Shown piece after piece: positions 1 to 8,707 of a DNA stretch of 64,000 nucleotides (position 1 is its first letter; each line of letters begins with the position of its first letter). Origin of the DNA: Mantis religiosa (lineage: Eukaryota > Arthropoda > Insecta > Mantodea > Mantidae). The translations under genes were made by a program, and so were the position numbers. The stretch lies in the NCBI GenBank assembly GCA_030765055.1, contig CM060950.1, positions 16,174,466 to 16,238,465 of the forward strand, in the 5' to 3' direction. The notes below the pieces were generated by a model that made no database searches, was not told the DNA's origin, and saw nothing but the letters and a program-made list of their open reading frames with translations.

Positions 1-512
1 AAATATAACTTTAATTTAACATTCACGTCTTTATAGTATGAAGCTAGAATCCGTGAAATAATGTGTACATGTTTAACGAAAGCAAGATAAAATTTAACAC
101 TTAACAAAGACATCATGCGCAATGAAATAATAGGTAAGCGGTGCAACAATAAATTGACACCACAAAAGCAGGCTGGTCCGTTATTCTGCGAACTGTTTGT
201 CGTATGCTACCTGGAAATGTTACTTAATGAATAGCACAGCGTGCACAGGTAAGTCCTCCTATTATGCTGACTAAAGGTAATGAGAAGTTTGAACTACTTG
301 GAAGCTACTCTCAGACATTACATTTACATGAAAATATTGTCCTTATGCCCGATTTCATCAACAGATGTTAAAATCGACGTTAACAAATCTATTGTCACAG
401 AGCTAACACTACTGTTAAATTTCTTGCATTTCACCAACCTGTTTTCTAAAAAGATATTAAAAAACACGTGTTAACGTCAAGAGATTTGTAAATATTACAG
501 TTATAGAAGGCT

Positions 513-855
513 ATGGACGAGTCGTATTATTTTCTGAACGCACTGCGATGCGCTTTTGTTTTCATTTCCGTCTGCACACAGCTGAAAAAATTGAGGGTAA
601 ACAAAATCGTAAACAAAAGTCGCAATACAAATTTCTCATCGAAGAAGAAGGAATTGTTAATTGAATTGATGACGAAGTATAAGGATATCGTGGAAAATAA
701 GAAGATGGATGCGGTGAATGTAAAAGAGAAATATGTCACGTGGAAAAAAAATTGGAAAGGAATTTAATTTAAATGCATGTGTCAGTAGTAGAATCACGAA
801 ACATCTTCATCAGTGTTACGTAAATTTAAAACGAGGAGCGAAGAAGGACAAGTGA
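513..855 (+). pseudogene. Harbinger-associated Myb/SANT-like protein, frameshifted, copy A
   Basis: An ATG-started frame of 84 codons contains KKELLIELMTKYKDIVENKK followed by DAVNVKEKYVTWKK, the start of a zeste/apontic-type Myb/SANT-like domain. The frame then breaks at an A8 tract near 743-750. Read with one fewer A, it continues as a helix with conserved W, I and F and ends in HQCYVNLKRGAKKDK, the usual end of the domain, stopping at 853-855. In PIF/Harbinger elements this protein helps the nuclease bind the element ends and reach the nucleus. Both copies carry the same extra A, so it predates the duplication. Confidence 0.75.
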
Positions 856-969
856 TGAGTGAATTGAACGTTTCAAGACGGGAGGTGGACAGTGTATTAT
901 CCACATAATTCAGTGAATTATAAAATTGCAAAGTTAATACTTGAAGCAAAGGCGAGATCGGCATATTCC

Positions 970-1130
970 TTTCGATGCATGTTCTAACCTCTCTTGTACT
1001 TCCGCACTAACCTTAATAGCAACTTGTTTCGACAGTCTATACCTCTGTAGAAAATGTTCTTCTGATAGCTCCTCAAAATGATTTCTCCTCATAGGCTGTA
1101 CTCTATTACGAATGCCATTTATACGGTCTT
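970..1130 (-). pseudogene. Harbinger nuclease N-terminal fragment, copy A
   Basis: Minus-strand translation gives a stretch including RRNHFEELSEEHFLQRYRLS and then KQVAIKVSAEVQERLEH. This matches the N-terminal helical region of HARBI1-like transposases, which usually read 'NxFExLxDxEFxxRFRLxK'. A full nuclease is about 350 residues; here only about 50 remain and the frame is lost leftward of 970. Position between TTA-flanked inverted repeats and next to the Myb-like gene supports the assignment. It cannot encode an active nuclease. Confidence 0.7.
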
Positions 1131-1421
1131 AAATATAGCAATTCGACATCAAAAAGTTGCCTTCACGCCCACCATTTTGACTATTTACAATTGTTAAGGA
1201 ATTGACAACAGAAATTTGGCTTGTTAGTTTAACAAAAGATTTAACTCGAGTGTTAAGCTAACACTTGTTTGTGAAATGAAATTTTTGTTATAACTATTGC
1301 TAAACTCGTGTAAAGTCTTAGCATCTGTTGGTGAAATCGGACATTAGTCTCAGAGATTATCGGTGCGGGCGTGCAATACGGGCTGAGCATATTAAAAATG
1401 GGAAGGCATAGTTAAATTAGT

Positions 1422-1735
1422 GTGAACTCCCGCGTTGAAGAATATCGAGAACTAGGATTTTATGTAGGTGCTAATGATGTTGGGATGTGCAAATTCTGTA
1501 ACACAAGAACTGAATGGAAGAGGTGTGACTCCTGTGAAAAGCATATAAAAACCAACGCTCATCTAAATCGAGTGCAAGATGCAGTTAAAACAAGTAACGC
1601 ACCTAAAAGGTAACGCAGTATCAGTGATTCGTTCCAAGCCCAAAAAACGTAAAAGGTGACAAAGTGGAGTTCATCATGGACACAACGCAAATGTTTATGA
1701 AGGTAAGGCTGTTGCTGATGTTAATTTCTTCTTCA
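1422..1735 (+). pseudogene. hAT transposase N-terminus (CGGBP1-like zinc finger), copy A
   Basis: The frame from 1422 (GTG, so the real start is upstream or lost) reads GFYVGANDVGMCKFCNTRTE and then CDSCEKHIKTNAHLNR, a C2H2/BED-like finger (C-x2-C ... H-x5-H) of the CGGBP1 type found at the N-terminus of some hAT transposases. After a stop at 1612-1614 the remnant seems to continue with a helical segment EFIMDTTQMFMK near 1670-1710, where this family usually reads 'A..IPL.K'. The rest of the transposase resumes only at 5.42 kb, so about 3.7 kb of other material separates the two parts. Confidence 0.55.
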
Positions 1736-1760
1736 CCTTCACTCCAAGGGCTAGGCAATG

Positions 1761-2115
1761 CTGCTGACAGAAGAAGAGAAATCATATGGATGGTTTCAAC
1801 AAGATTCTGCCACTGTCCATAAAGCGCAGGAGTCCATTAATTAAACTAGCGAAGTGTTTGAAGATAGTCTTTAGTGCTGGTGTATGACCCTCTCGCTACC
1901 CTGATCTAAGAGTGCGTCACTTTTAGTTGTGGGCTAACCTGAAAGACAAAGATTATGAGACAAAACCTCGTACATTGAAGCAATTAAAACAAAATACTAG
2001 AAATGAAATCGGAATCATTGCAGTGGCCAAACTCGCGTGAATCAGAATGCGTTCTTCCAATGTTGCTTAGCATGTAAAGATTGTTCATCATGAAAAAAGT
2101 GGAATGAACAACCTG
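1761..2115 (+). pseudogene. Mariner transposase 3' half (DDE domain remnant), copy A
   Basis: One frame reads LLTEEEKSYGWFQQDSATVH, the standard mariner motif around the second catalytic Asp (GAT at 1803-1805). After a frame change the sequence reads RYPDLRVRHF, then LWANLKDKDYETKPRTLKQL and KQNTRNEI, the usual mariner C-terminal run around the third acidic residue (normally 'SPDLxPxDFFLWGxLK'). The third catalytic position is not intact, and frameshifts and stops break the gene. The 5' half is absent. It sits just downstream of the hAT zinc finger and probably inserted into the hAT gene. Confidence 0.8.
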
Positions 2116-2675
2116 CTTTTTATAGTAGCGTCTAATAAATGTCATCTTAACATTATATTCAGGTAAAGGAAACCTCACTTGAAATTTATTCCATTTTTTT
2201 ATTCAAATCAAACGAAGTAGGCTGTATGCCAGAAACAACCGCTTTTACAAAACGGATGGAAGACAAAATACTTTGTAAATAATAATTAAGAACTCTTTCT
2301 GAATATATTAAGATTTATTCTTCCGTGGTTGCCCGATTATCAGCGTAGAGTAATTAAAGTTGGTTTTATTACAGAAGGCTTTTTGTACAAATCTCTATAC
2401 GATTCAAACAAATGAAGCCGCGAAGATTTTAATAGTGAATTAGTGGCAAATAAGTCAGTTGTAAAACCCATATCAATATATAAACAAAGTGGAGCAATTT
2501 CGATGATCTAAAATAAGGAACTGCGTTTTAAAGGCTTAAAGAATTGCTTAAAATAATTTTAAAATTGAAAGGAAAATATTACACGCTAATTAATATTAAT
2601 TATTGCCGGACTTTGCATTTTATTTGTCAATTTTTTTCTTCAAACAAGAACGTGTTTTGTTTAACGTAATTTTCA

Positions 2676-3539
2676 ATGGAAGCTACTTCATTCGCACGAA
2701 AGAAAATTGTGCAAAGCATGCAGAATATTAAGTCGTCGTTGTTAATTACTATTGGTTTCTTCGTCTTAGGAAACCTTTATGGTCACTTTCACCATTCTGA
2801 TAATAATTGTGACATAATATTGACTGTGGAAACACCACAACGAAATTATCAATGTCATTGTGAATATATAGAAGATTTTCTACGAGCTCAAACATCATGG
2901 AATGTGGATATATTGTACAAATCAATTGTGGAATACATCACAGTGGTTGTGAAATGCATTATTATTCTGGCTCTTCTTCTGAACCTGTGGAGTACAAATC
3001 TGAAACGTCCACTAAAATTTTTACTTTTTGGCAAACCTTCGGAAATCTGCCGTGACAACATGATAGAGACTAAGAACGAAGATGATGCTTCTAGAAACAC
3101 TCTCAAAAGCTTCATTAAAGAAGCTGAAAACTACTTAATAGACTTGGAAGCTACATTTAGACACTATCAGAAAGAAATATTCTTGAACCCTCAGAATATT
3201 CAGGAGCAAATTCGGCAGCTAATTCTTGAAGTGGAAAGTAATTCCAAAAGTACATTGGACGAACAAAAGTCAAAGCGGAATAAAATAATGCAGATTAAAT
3301 TCGAAGAAAAATTATCTAAAATACTTCTCACAATTGAGCTTCAACAACTTGAAAGTATGATGTTTAATGTTAGCAGCATCCTAGCCAATTCACCAGAGCG
3401 GATGATATCAACTGTAGAAGATGTGAGTCCTTCTTTGGGACAGGATGAACACAGTGAGCGGTCGCGTGAAAAGCTGCTTGTTATAGTGAATGACCACAAA
3501 AAGGAATGTGAGCAGGAAATTTCAATCTTAATTTCATAG
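2676..3539 (+). CDS. Intact 287-aa ORF, unrecognised two-TM coiled-coil-rich protein, copy A
   Basis: ATG-started and uninterrupted. Seen: a short basic N-terminus, a hydrophobic segment at residues 20-37, a polar loop at 38-83 with Cys 45, 60 and 62, a second hydrophobic segment at about 84-106 followed by NLKRP, then a charged, helix-prone C-terminal half (143-285) rich in Glu, Lys, Gln and Leu. Basic residues flank both hydrophobic segments on the same side, suggesting a hairpin with both ends in the cytosol (inference). I do not recognise the family. It may be one exon of a host gene, a retrocopy or element cargo. The duplicate differs at four amino-acid and one silent site, too few to test for selection. 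Surrounding transposon genes are all broken, so an open frame of this length is notable. Confidence 0.6.
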   Translation: MEATSFARKKIVQSMQNIKSSLLITIGFFVLGNLYGHFHHSDNNCDIILTVETPQRNYQCHCEYIEDFLRAQTSWNVDILYKSIVEYITVVVKCIIILALLLNLWSTNLKRPLKFLLFGKPSEICRDNMIETKNEDDASRNTLKSFIKEAENYLIDLEATFRHYQKEIFLNPQNIQEQIRQLILEVESNSKSTLDEQKSKRNKIMQIKFEEKLSKILLTIELQQLESMMFNVSSILANSPERMISTVEDVSPSLGQDEHSERSREKLLVIVNDHKKECEQEISILIS

Positions 3540-3793
3540 ATAATACAGACCTATCGCTCCCAGAAATGATCAAGCTGAGGAAGACTAATTGAATCATTTT
3601 CAGCAAAACTGGAAGGCAGTGAGGTGGACTTGATGGAGAACTTAAACAATTTAGCAAACACTTTAAGCAAAAATACCAAAATTCTTAATATTTATGTAAT
3701 CTTTGTTGTTAGCCATATTTGACGTCCACACTCAGCATTACAAAGTTCTTAACAAAGTTTGAATATTGTTATTTGATAAAGCACAAGTGTGAA

Positions 3794-3799
3794 AATAAA
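3794..3799 (+). promoter_or_regulatory. Candidate poly(A) signal AATAAA downstream of the 287-aa ORF, copy A
   Basis: An AATAAA hexamer lies about 255 bp past the stop codon, a plausible 3' UTR length. In AT-rich DNA the hexamer is common, so this is suggestive only. Confidence 0.3.
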
Positions 3800-4034
3800 A
3801 CATATAAAACTGCTATTTAAGAATAGTAATTATTTTCAAACTACCTTTTGACCAGATGCGTTACTGGGTATAATATTATGTATAAATAACAGAGCCAGTG
3901 TGTCGTGCTTATGGAAACAAAAAGTGGTAAGTACATTGAAATTAGGTGAGTACACATGCACTTGAGAAGTATTAAGATTACTTATTCATTTACTTGTGAA
4001 AATGTCATGTAGATACTGAATTACAGAATTCATT

Positions 4035-4050
4035 ACACACACACACGCAC

Positions 4051-4143
<93 letters not shown>
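4035..4143. repeat. (CA)n microsatellite, copy A
   Basis: About 109 bp of nearly pure CA dinucleotide, with two interspersed CG interruptions near the left end. The second copy is a few bases shorter and has different interruptions, as expected for a slipping tract. Confidence 0.97.
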
Positions 4144-4147
<4 letters not shown>

Positions 4148-4365
4148 AAGTTTAAACTGCAGAACAGCGGCCACGAGAATAGATGTACTTATTTTGATCT
4201 TTGGGTAATTGCAAACTGGATTCATACTTCAAGACTCTAGTGCACGAGAATAGTGCGCGTGACGTCGGTAGCTGGAGCGTAGCCAACAGTGAAAACATGC
4301 ATTCGCACAAAATACCAACACCACGTACCCAAACTAGCGATATAGAGCTAACGATACATGATACA

Positions 4366-4541
4366 TATTTGATAAATACATCATGCCATCTATCGACGAT
4401 ACAGAGAAAAGGAAACCACTACATTGTGCTCTAGTCGAGTTCCAGCTGATGATAAGAGCAAAAGCTCCTGAAACATGTCCTGTGAAAAACAGTGAGAGTA
4501 AAGCATTGTGTCAATATCTTCTCGATTCACTTTTATTTTAA
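4366..4541 (+). mobile_element. Penelope-like element 3' end fragment, copy A
   Basis: This matches the 3' end of the Penelope-like element at 62308-62480 with moderate divergence. One frame reads DKYIMPSIDDTEK, parallel to DKYITPSIDNTEK in the intact copy, followed by the same non-coding end containing GAAACATGTCCTGTGAA and TATCTTCTCGATTCACTTTT. Only the last codons of the endonuclease ORF and the 3' tail remain. Confidence 0.85.
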
Positions 4542-4821
4542 ATTGTGCTTCGCTGACTCTACGCTTCCTTAAATTTTTATACTTAGAAGTGAAAGTGTGT
4601 TTGAGATTTTAATTAAGGATGAGTTTTAAAGAAGGATTTGTACATTAGTTTAGAATTAGTCAAATATTTTACTCGTCTGTTTATGAAAAATACAGTTTCC
4701 TGTTTATATTTAGGATATCCCACCTACCCTCTCAATTATTTTGAGGTGATTATACTATTGACACCAACTGCCAAGTTGCTGTTATAGATGCAGGAATAGT
4801 ATTAGACATAAGGTCTTAATA

Positions 4822-5420
4822 CGATGGCTGTTCAATAAAGAATGATCATAATTTTTTTATGGTCATGATTTTTCACACTAAAATTTAATCTTATTATATT
4901 CTGTTAGCTTAATGTGAAACAAACACGCCGTAGTAGTTTCCTTGTTGGTACTCCTGGTTCCTGCCTTTGAGAACTAGACACATTCAGACATTTTCAGTAT
5001 CACCTACTGCTGAAATAGAGGTAACATGTGAGGAACAATATGCGACTTTGAAATTCTGCTTTCATCTCAACAAATCTTCATTTGAGGCCTATACAATGTT
5101 ACAGGAGGCCTATGGAGACTCTGTTCTTCCCTACAGTACAGCTCAAAGGTGGTTTAAAATGTTTAAAGAGGGGAGATGAATCAATTTTAAAGGAAGGTGG
5201 ACCCAGTGCTCCAGTTACTGCTCTTACGAAAGAAAACATCAACACTGCCGCTGCCATTCTGAGAGAGATTCGACAAATTACCTTAAGATCACTTTCTGAA
5301 ATACTGATAATTTCAGTGGGTGCCACCCACATGGTGACAGAAACATTACACATGAGACATGTTTGTGTGCGATGGGTTCCAAGACTGTTGATTCCCGAAC
5401 AAAAGTACATTCATAATTAT
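4822..5420 (+). pseudogene. Second mariner element, 5' half, copy A
   Basis: A likely left terminus CGATGGCTGTTCAATAAAGA follows a TA dinucleotide (4820-4821). The coding frame gives EEQYATLKFCFHLNKSSFEA, then AYGDSVLPYSTAQRWFKMFK, the first helix-turn-helix of mariner transposases. After FKEGR the frame shifts, and the second frame continues with ESILKEGGPSAPV and ends in HVCVRWVPRLLIPEQK, the end of the second DNA-binding half. The catalytic domain is absent. In this copy TGA directly follows GR. The sequence differs from the mariner fragment at 1761-2115, so two different mariners are involved. Confidence 0.85.
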
Positions 5421-5424
5421 ATGA

Positions 5425-7069
5425 CATTATATATGAGTCTTTCATTTCTAGGCAAAACCAATATTCAGGACAAATTAGATTCGCAGTATAGGCAGTTAAC
5501 AGCCATAACAAACAAGTAGACAAGAACAGGTATATATTGAACGTAATTATAAACTGCATTTGGTTCTGTGGTGCTTTGGAGCTGGCTCTTAGGGGTACGA
5601 CGAATGTGACGCCTCTCAAAATAAGGGGGTTTTTCGTGAGCTCATTCAGTTTAGTGCGGAGTTGGATCAAGAACTTCAAGTGCATCTCAGTCAGTCATCA
5701 GTATTCAAAGGCATTTTTAGGACTGTTGAAAACGAACTCCTGCAGTGCATGTTGGAAGTGTATCACGAGGAAGTTCGCAAACAAATAAAGCGTGCGGATT
5801 ATGTTGCAATAATCGCCGATGAAACCACTGATGCGTCTTGCGAATTTCAGTTGGTTATTGTTTTGCGATACATTGTTTATGGAACCCCCATTGAAAGATT
5901 TTGGAATTTTGTTAATCCAGAAGGTCAGAATGCTCAGTCTATCTCGGAGCGAAAGAAATCGAACCCTTAATTGGAGATCACCGAGCACAACTAATAGCTC
6001 AGAGTTACGATGGTGCAAACGTTATGAGTGGCGAGTCAAACGGAGTACAGAGATTAATAAAAGACAAATACCCAAATGCGCACTACATTCATTGCTATGC
6101 GCACTTGTTAAACCTTATAATGTCTACTGCAGCCTAAATTAATCGCAAAGCCCGCATCTTTTTTGCACATCTTTCAGGCATTTCTTCTTTCTTTTCAAAT
6201 TCGCCACAAAGATCGAAAGTGTTGCATAGCATAATTCAGAAAAGCTTACCCCGTGTGTCTTTCACAAGATGGAATTACCATTCGCGAGTAGTAAAGGATA
6301 TTTATGAAAACAGGAGGGAGCTTATTACTGTCATGGAAACAATTGAAACGAGTGAGAACATAAAACTACCCTCTACTATTGAAAAAGCTGGTTCATACAA
6401 AGACTGCAAGATAGAGACTTCATTTTCTGGCTAGCGTTTTTCTATAAGATAATGCCTCATGTGGACATACTTTTTAATCAATTTCAAAAGAAGACAACTG
6501 AACCAACCAAGGTAAAACAAGACATTCATAACTTTGAAGCAATAATGCAAAACATCAGAGATGAAATTGACTCCATCAGTCAGGTTAGTTTTGAAAATGA
6601 CGAAACAATGCCTTACTAGAGAGCATGTGTTGATGATATTAACAAAAAGCAAAATGCTTTGGAGGTGTGTGATGCCATATTTTGTGAAATAAAATCACGT
6701 TTTCAGGTCACTGGGCACCTAATTGCAACCAACTTATTTGATGTAAGCCAGTTTGACAATTATGTAACACATTTCCCAGACAAATATCTTGAAATTACGG
6801 ACACATATACATTTCTGGAGAAAAGAAAGTTGAAGGGAGAGCTTCAAGTGTTCTATGCTAGGCCTGAGTTGAGAGCAGTTTCCGGTGCGGTTCCGTTTCT
6901 TTCGCTGATTCTAGAGGATGAACTCTGTGCTACTTTTGAAGAGACTGTTAAAGTTTTGAAACTGTTAATCACTATGCCTATCTCGACATCAGAAGCTGAG
7001 CGGTGCTTTTCAATGCTCAAGAGGATTAAAACTTTTCTAAGAGAAACACAAAGAAAGAAGAGCGATTGA
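5425..7069 (+). pseudogene. hAT transposase body (DUF4371 / dimerisation region), copy A
   Basis: Frames join to give a hAT transposase of the type often annotated as zinc finger MYM1-like or 52 kDa repressor-like. Landmarks: KNRYILNVIINCIWFCGALE near 5515; RADYVAIIADETTDASCEF near 5800, containing the first catalytic Asp; AQSYDGANVMSG near 6000; HCYAHLLNLIMSTAA near 6100; LPRVSFTRWNYHSRVVKDIY near 6255; and the C-terminal dimerisation motif KVLKLLITMPISTSEAERCF, then SMLKRIKTFLRE, near 6950-7040. Frameshifts fall near 5595 and 5960, TAA follows STAA near 6140, a 4-bp deletion lies near 6405 and TAG at 6617-6619. The last two are specific to this copy. Confidence 0.9.
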
Positions 7070-7723
7070 GTGCCTTAGGAATGCTGTCCTGTGAAAAGCT
7101 GTTCGTGTGCAAAATTGACAATTCAATTCAAAGGTGATAGACTTATGTGCCAACAAGAGAGCGACGAATGGATTTTCAATGCCGTTCCTACTAATTCATC
7201 TGAAGCTGTCTTAATAAAGTCATGGAGTTGTTGCTTTCGGTGAGTACAATGCTTTTAATTTTTAAAAGTTAGTAATTTCATTAAACCATTTTTAAAAATT
7301 CAGATTACTCATTTTGCAGTGAAAATTGCGTCTTGTGTCTGCGTGCGTATGTGCTCGCTCGTATATGTTTGTGAGTGTGAGACAAAGATTTCGCGAGTTT
7401 GTTTCGTTTGATTTCAGTGCGAGGAAATGTATGGCTAAAGCAATAACAATAACTGTCTCTCTATCACGAAATCGTACACGAACGCTTCGTATCACATTCT
7501 CCATGAACTGTATTATCAAACTGTTACTGTACTCGTTACACCTGTGCGTAACAAGAGTACGAATGTAATAAATATCTATTTCCGTTTCCCTGTACGCTCT
7601 GTATGGTACAGTATATTATAAAATAGTTTGGATTATTGATAAGATTACCTAAACCGTTCGTAATTGGTGCACATATTTATATTTTAACAACCCTTATTTA
7701 TTTATGGCACCATCAATACAATA

Positions 7724-7741
7724 CCTCACCGGCCGCCCCTG
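7724..7741 (-). repeat. hAT-type right terminus, copy A
   Basis: CCTCACCGGCCGCCCCTG reads inward as CAGGGGCGGCC..., the usual start of a hAT terminal inverted repeat. It is the last sequence shared with copy B. The next 8 bp, TAGTTAAC, would be the target duplication if this is an insertion, but the left side lies outside the window. Confidence 0.6.
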
Positions 7742-8212
7742 TAGTTAACAGAAAGTAATTACCTCAGACATGACCTCACAATCGTTCAACAAATAGATAG
7801 AATCATAGTTTCTTTAAACCCTGAGGAACAAAGTGGTGATTTGGCAGAAAATGCAAAGAGTGAATGTAACAGTGAATGCGAAAGCGAGTGAAACAGATTT
7901 CCAGTGCTTCCCGCACGATGGAGAAGAGGTAATCTAAAATGACGGTAGAGGGGGGAAAGCTAGAGAACTTCAGTGTTGGTAAGCCACGCCTCCAACTGCA
8001 TTTTGTTTGTGGTCTAGTTATAACATTAACATTACGGCAATAAACTATAATAATTTTAAATTATTAACATTAACATGATGAAGTTCTGTAATGCCATTTG
8101 TGGCTAGCCGACAGATGCAGCTACTCAGTGCACATGTGTGAATCAACAGCCAAATTTTAAATCAATACTTAAAAAATATGCCTCAAGTATTTGGACCTGC
8201 TAATAAAAGCCT
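7742..8212. other. Spacer without recognisable gene
   Basis: About 470 bp between the hAT end and the SINE. Nothing coding is evident. A purine-rich GC patch at 7940-7960 is the only compositional feature. Confidence 0.5.
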
Positions 8213-8340
8213 GGGCTATATGAGTCAATTGGTTAGGTGCTGGTCTCTTGATCCCAAGGTAATGGGTTCAAAACTGAACCAGACTAATGGTTTTTAAGGT
8301 TGCTTATAAGTGCCAGCTCAATTTAAGTTAATTAACTACC
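8213..8340 (+). mobile_element. tRNA-derived SINE head
   Basis: The segment begins GGGCTATATGAGTCAATTGG, an A-box-like start, and about 40 bp later has GGGTTCAAAACTGAACC, a B-box-like T-arm that can pair. Spacing fits a tRNA-derived RNA polymerase III promoter. An (AAAT)n tract at 8640 may be its tail, but the intervening sequence is not clearly one element. Confidence 0.55.
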
Positions 8341-8494
8341 ACATAAAAGGACCCAATTTTGGCTCAACAATGTCATTAGTGCAATGCTTTTGATTTACGT
8401 TTTTCTTAATTTTTTCCCTGCAAATAACGGTACAATATGCATCCTGGGTAAGCCTTTTAATAACATTGTCTTTGTCATAAGCACCCTAATAATT

Positions 8495-8576
8495 CAATAA
8501 AATGTGTTATCCAGGCTTTTTGGCCATGGTCGATTGCAACCACGGCCAGAAAGCCCGGCTAACACATTTTATTGGA
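8495..8576. repeat. Near-perfect 82-bp palindrome
   Basis: The left arm CAATAAAATGTGTTATCCAG (extended through GGCTTTTTGGCCATGG) pairs with the right arm CACGGCCAGAAAGCCCGG (extended through CTAACACATTTTATTG). Only a few mismatches occur and the loop is about 11 bp. This could be a fold-back element or element-end hairpin. Confidence 0.85.
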
Positions 8577-8639
8577 TTAACGCCGGTCGTGAAAGCCTAA
8601 GCATGTACACCCTAATTGTTTTATTATGTTTTGTCTATT

Positions 8640-8667
8640 TATAATAAATAAATAAATAAATAAATAA
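8640..8667 (+). repeat. (AAAT)n tract
   Basis: A run of about seven AAAT repeats, the sort of tail left by SINE or LINE insertion. It is followed at 8682-8707 by three copies of the heptamer GACCTAA. Confidence 0.9.
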
Positions 8668-8707
8668 GTTTTATATTTTCAAAGACCTAAGACCTAAGAC
8701 CTAAGAT

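Larger units (their letters stand above)
346..1343. mobile_element. PIF/Harbinger element with TTA target duplication, copy A
   Basis: The two ends are inverted repeats matching TGYCCGATTTCAYCAACAGA and continuing less exactly inward, each flanked by the trinucleotide TTA (343-345 and 1344-1346). A 3-bp TTA duplication is the hallmark of PIF/Harbinger insertion. Inside are both genes that family normally carries, both damaged: a Myb/SANT-like DNA-binding protein on the plus strand and the N-terminus of a HARBI1-type nuclease on the minus strand, arranged tail to tail. Most of the nuclease, including the DDE core, is missing, so at 998 bp this is a non-autonomous internal-deletion derivative. 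Confidence 0.82.
1..7741 (+). mobile_element. Composite hAT-type element, copy A (left end outside window)
   Basis: This segment repeats at 11421-19159 with about 0.5 percent divergence by eye. Its backbone is a broken hAT transposase gene read on the plus strand: zinc finger near 1422, catalytic body 5425-7069. It contains other elements: PIF/Harbinger (346-1343), a mariner 3' half (1761-2115), an intact 287-codon ORF (2676-3539), a Penelope-like 3' fragment (4366-4541) and a mariner 5' half (4822-5420). The right end, CCTCACCGGCCGCCCCTG, reads CAGGGGCGG on the other strand, typical of hAT termini, and the two copies diverge at the next base. No matching left terminus is visible. A segmental tandem duplication with a breakpoint at that end is the alternative to two insertions. 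Confidence 0.7.

Noticed and set aside
1984..2178. Minus-strand 64-codon frame over the mariner fragment
   Set aside because: Lies antisense to the recognisable mariner C-terminal sequence.
3986..4225. Open frame with a long CVCVCV run (also at 15406-15639)
   Set aside because: Translation of the CA/TG microsatellite; not a protein.
5278..5685. Minus-strand 135-codon frame over the mariner/hAT junction (also 16692-17099)
   Set aside because: Shadow of the plus-strand mariner and hAT remnants; it spans two unrelated elements.
7326..7568. 80-codon frame after the hAT gene (also 18744-18986)
   Set aside because: Falls in the hAT 3' non-coding region; open on both strands with no motif, so probably chance.
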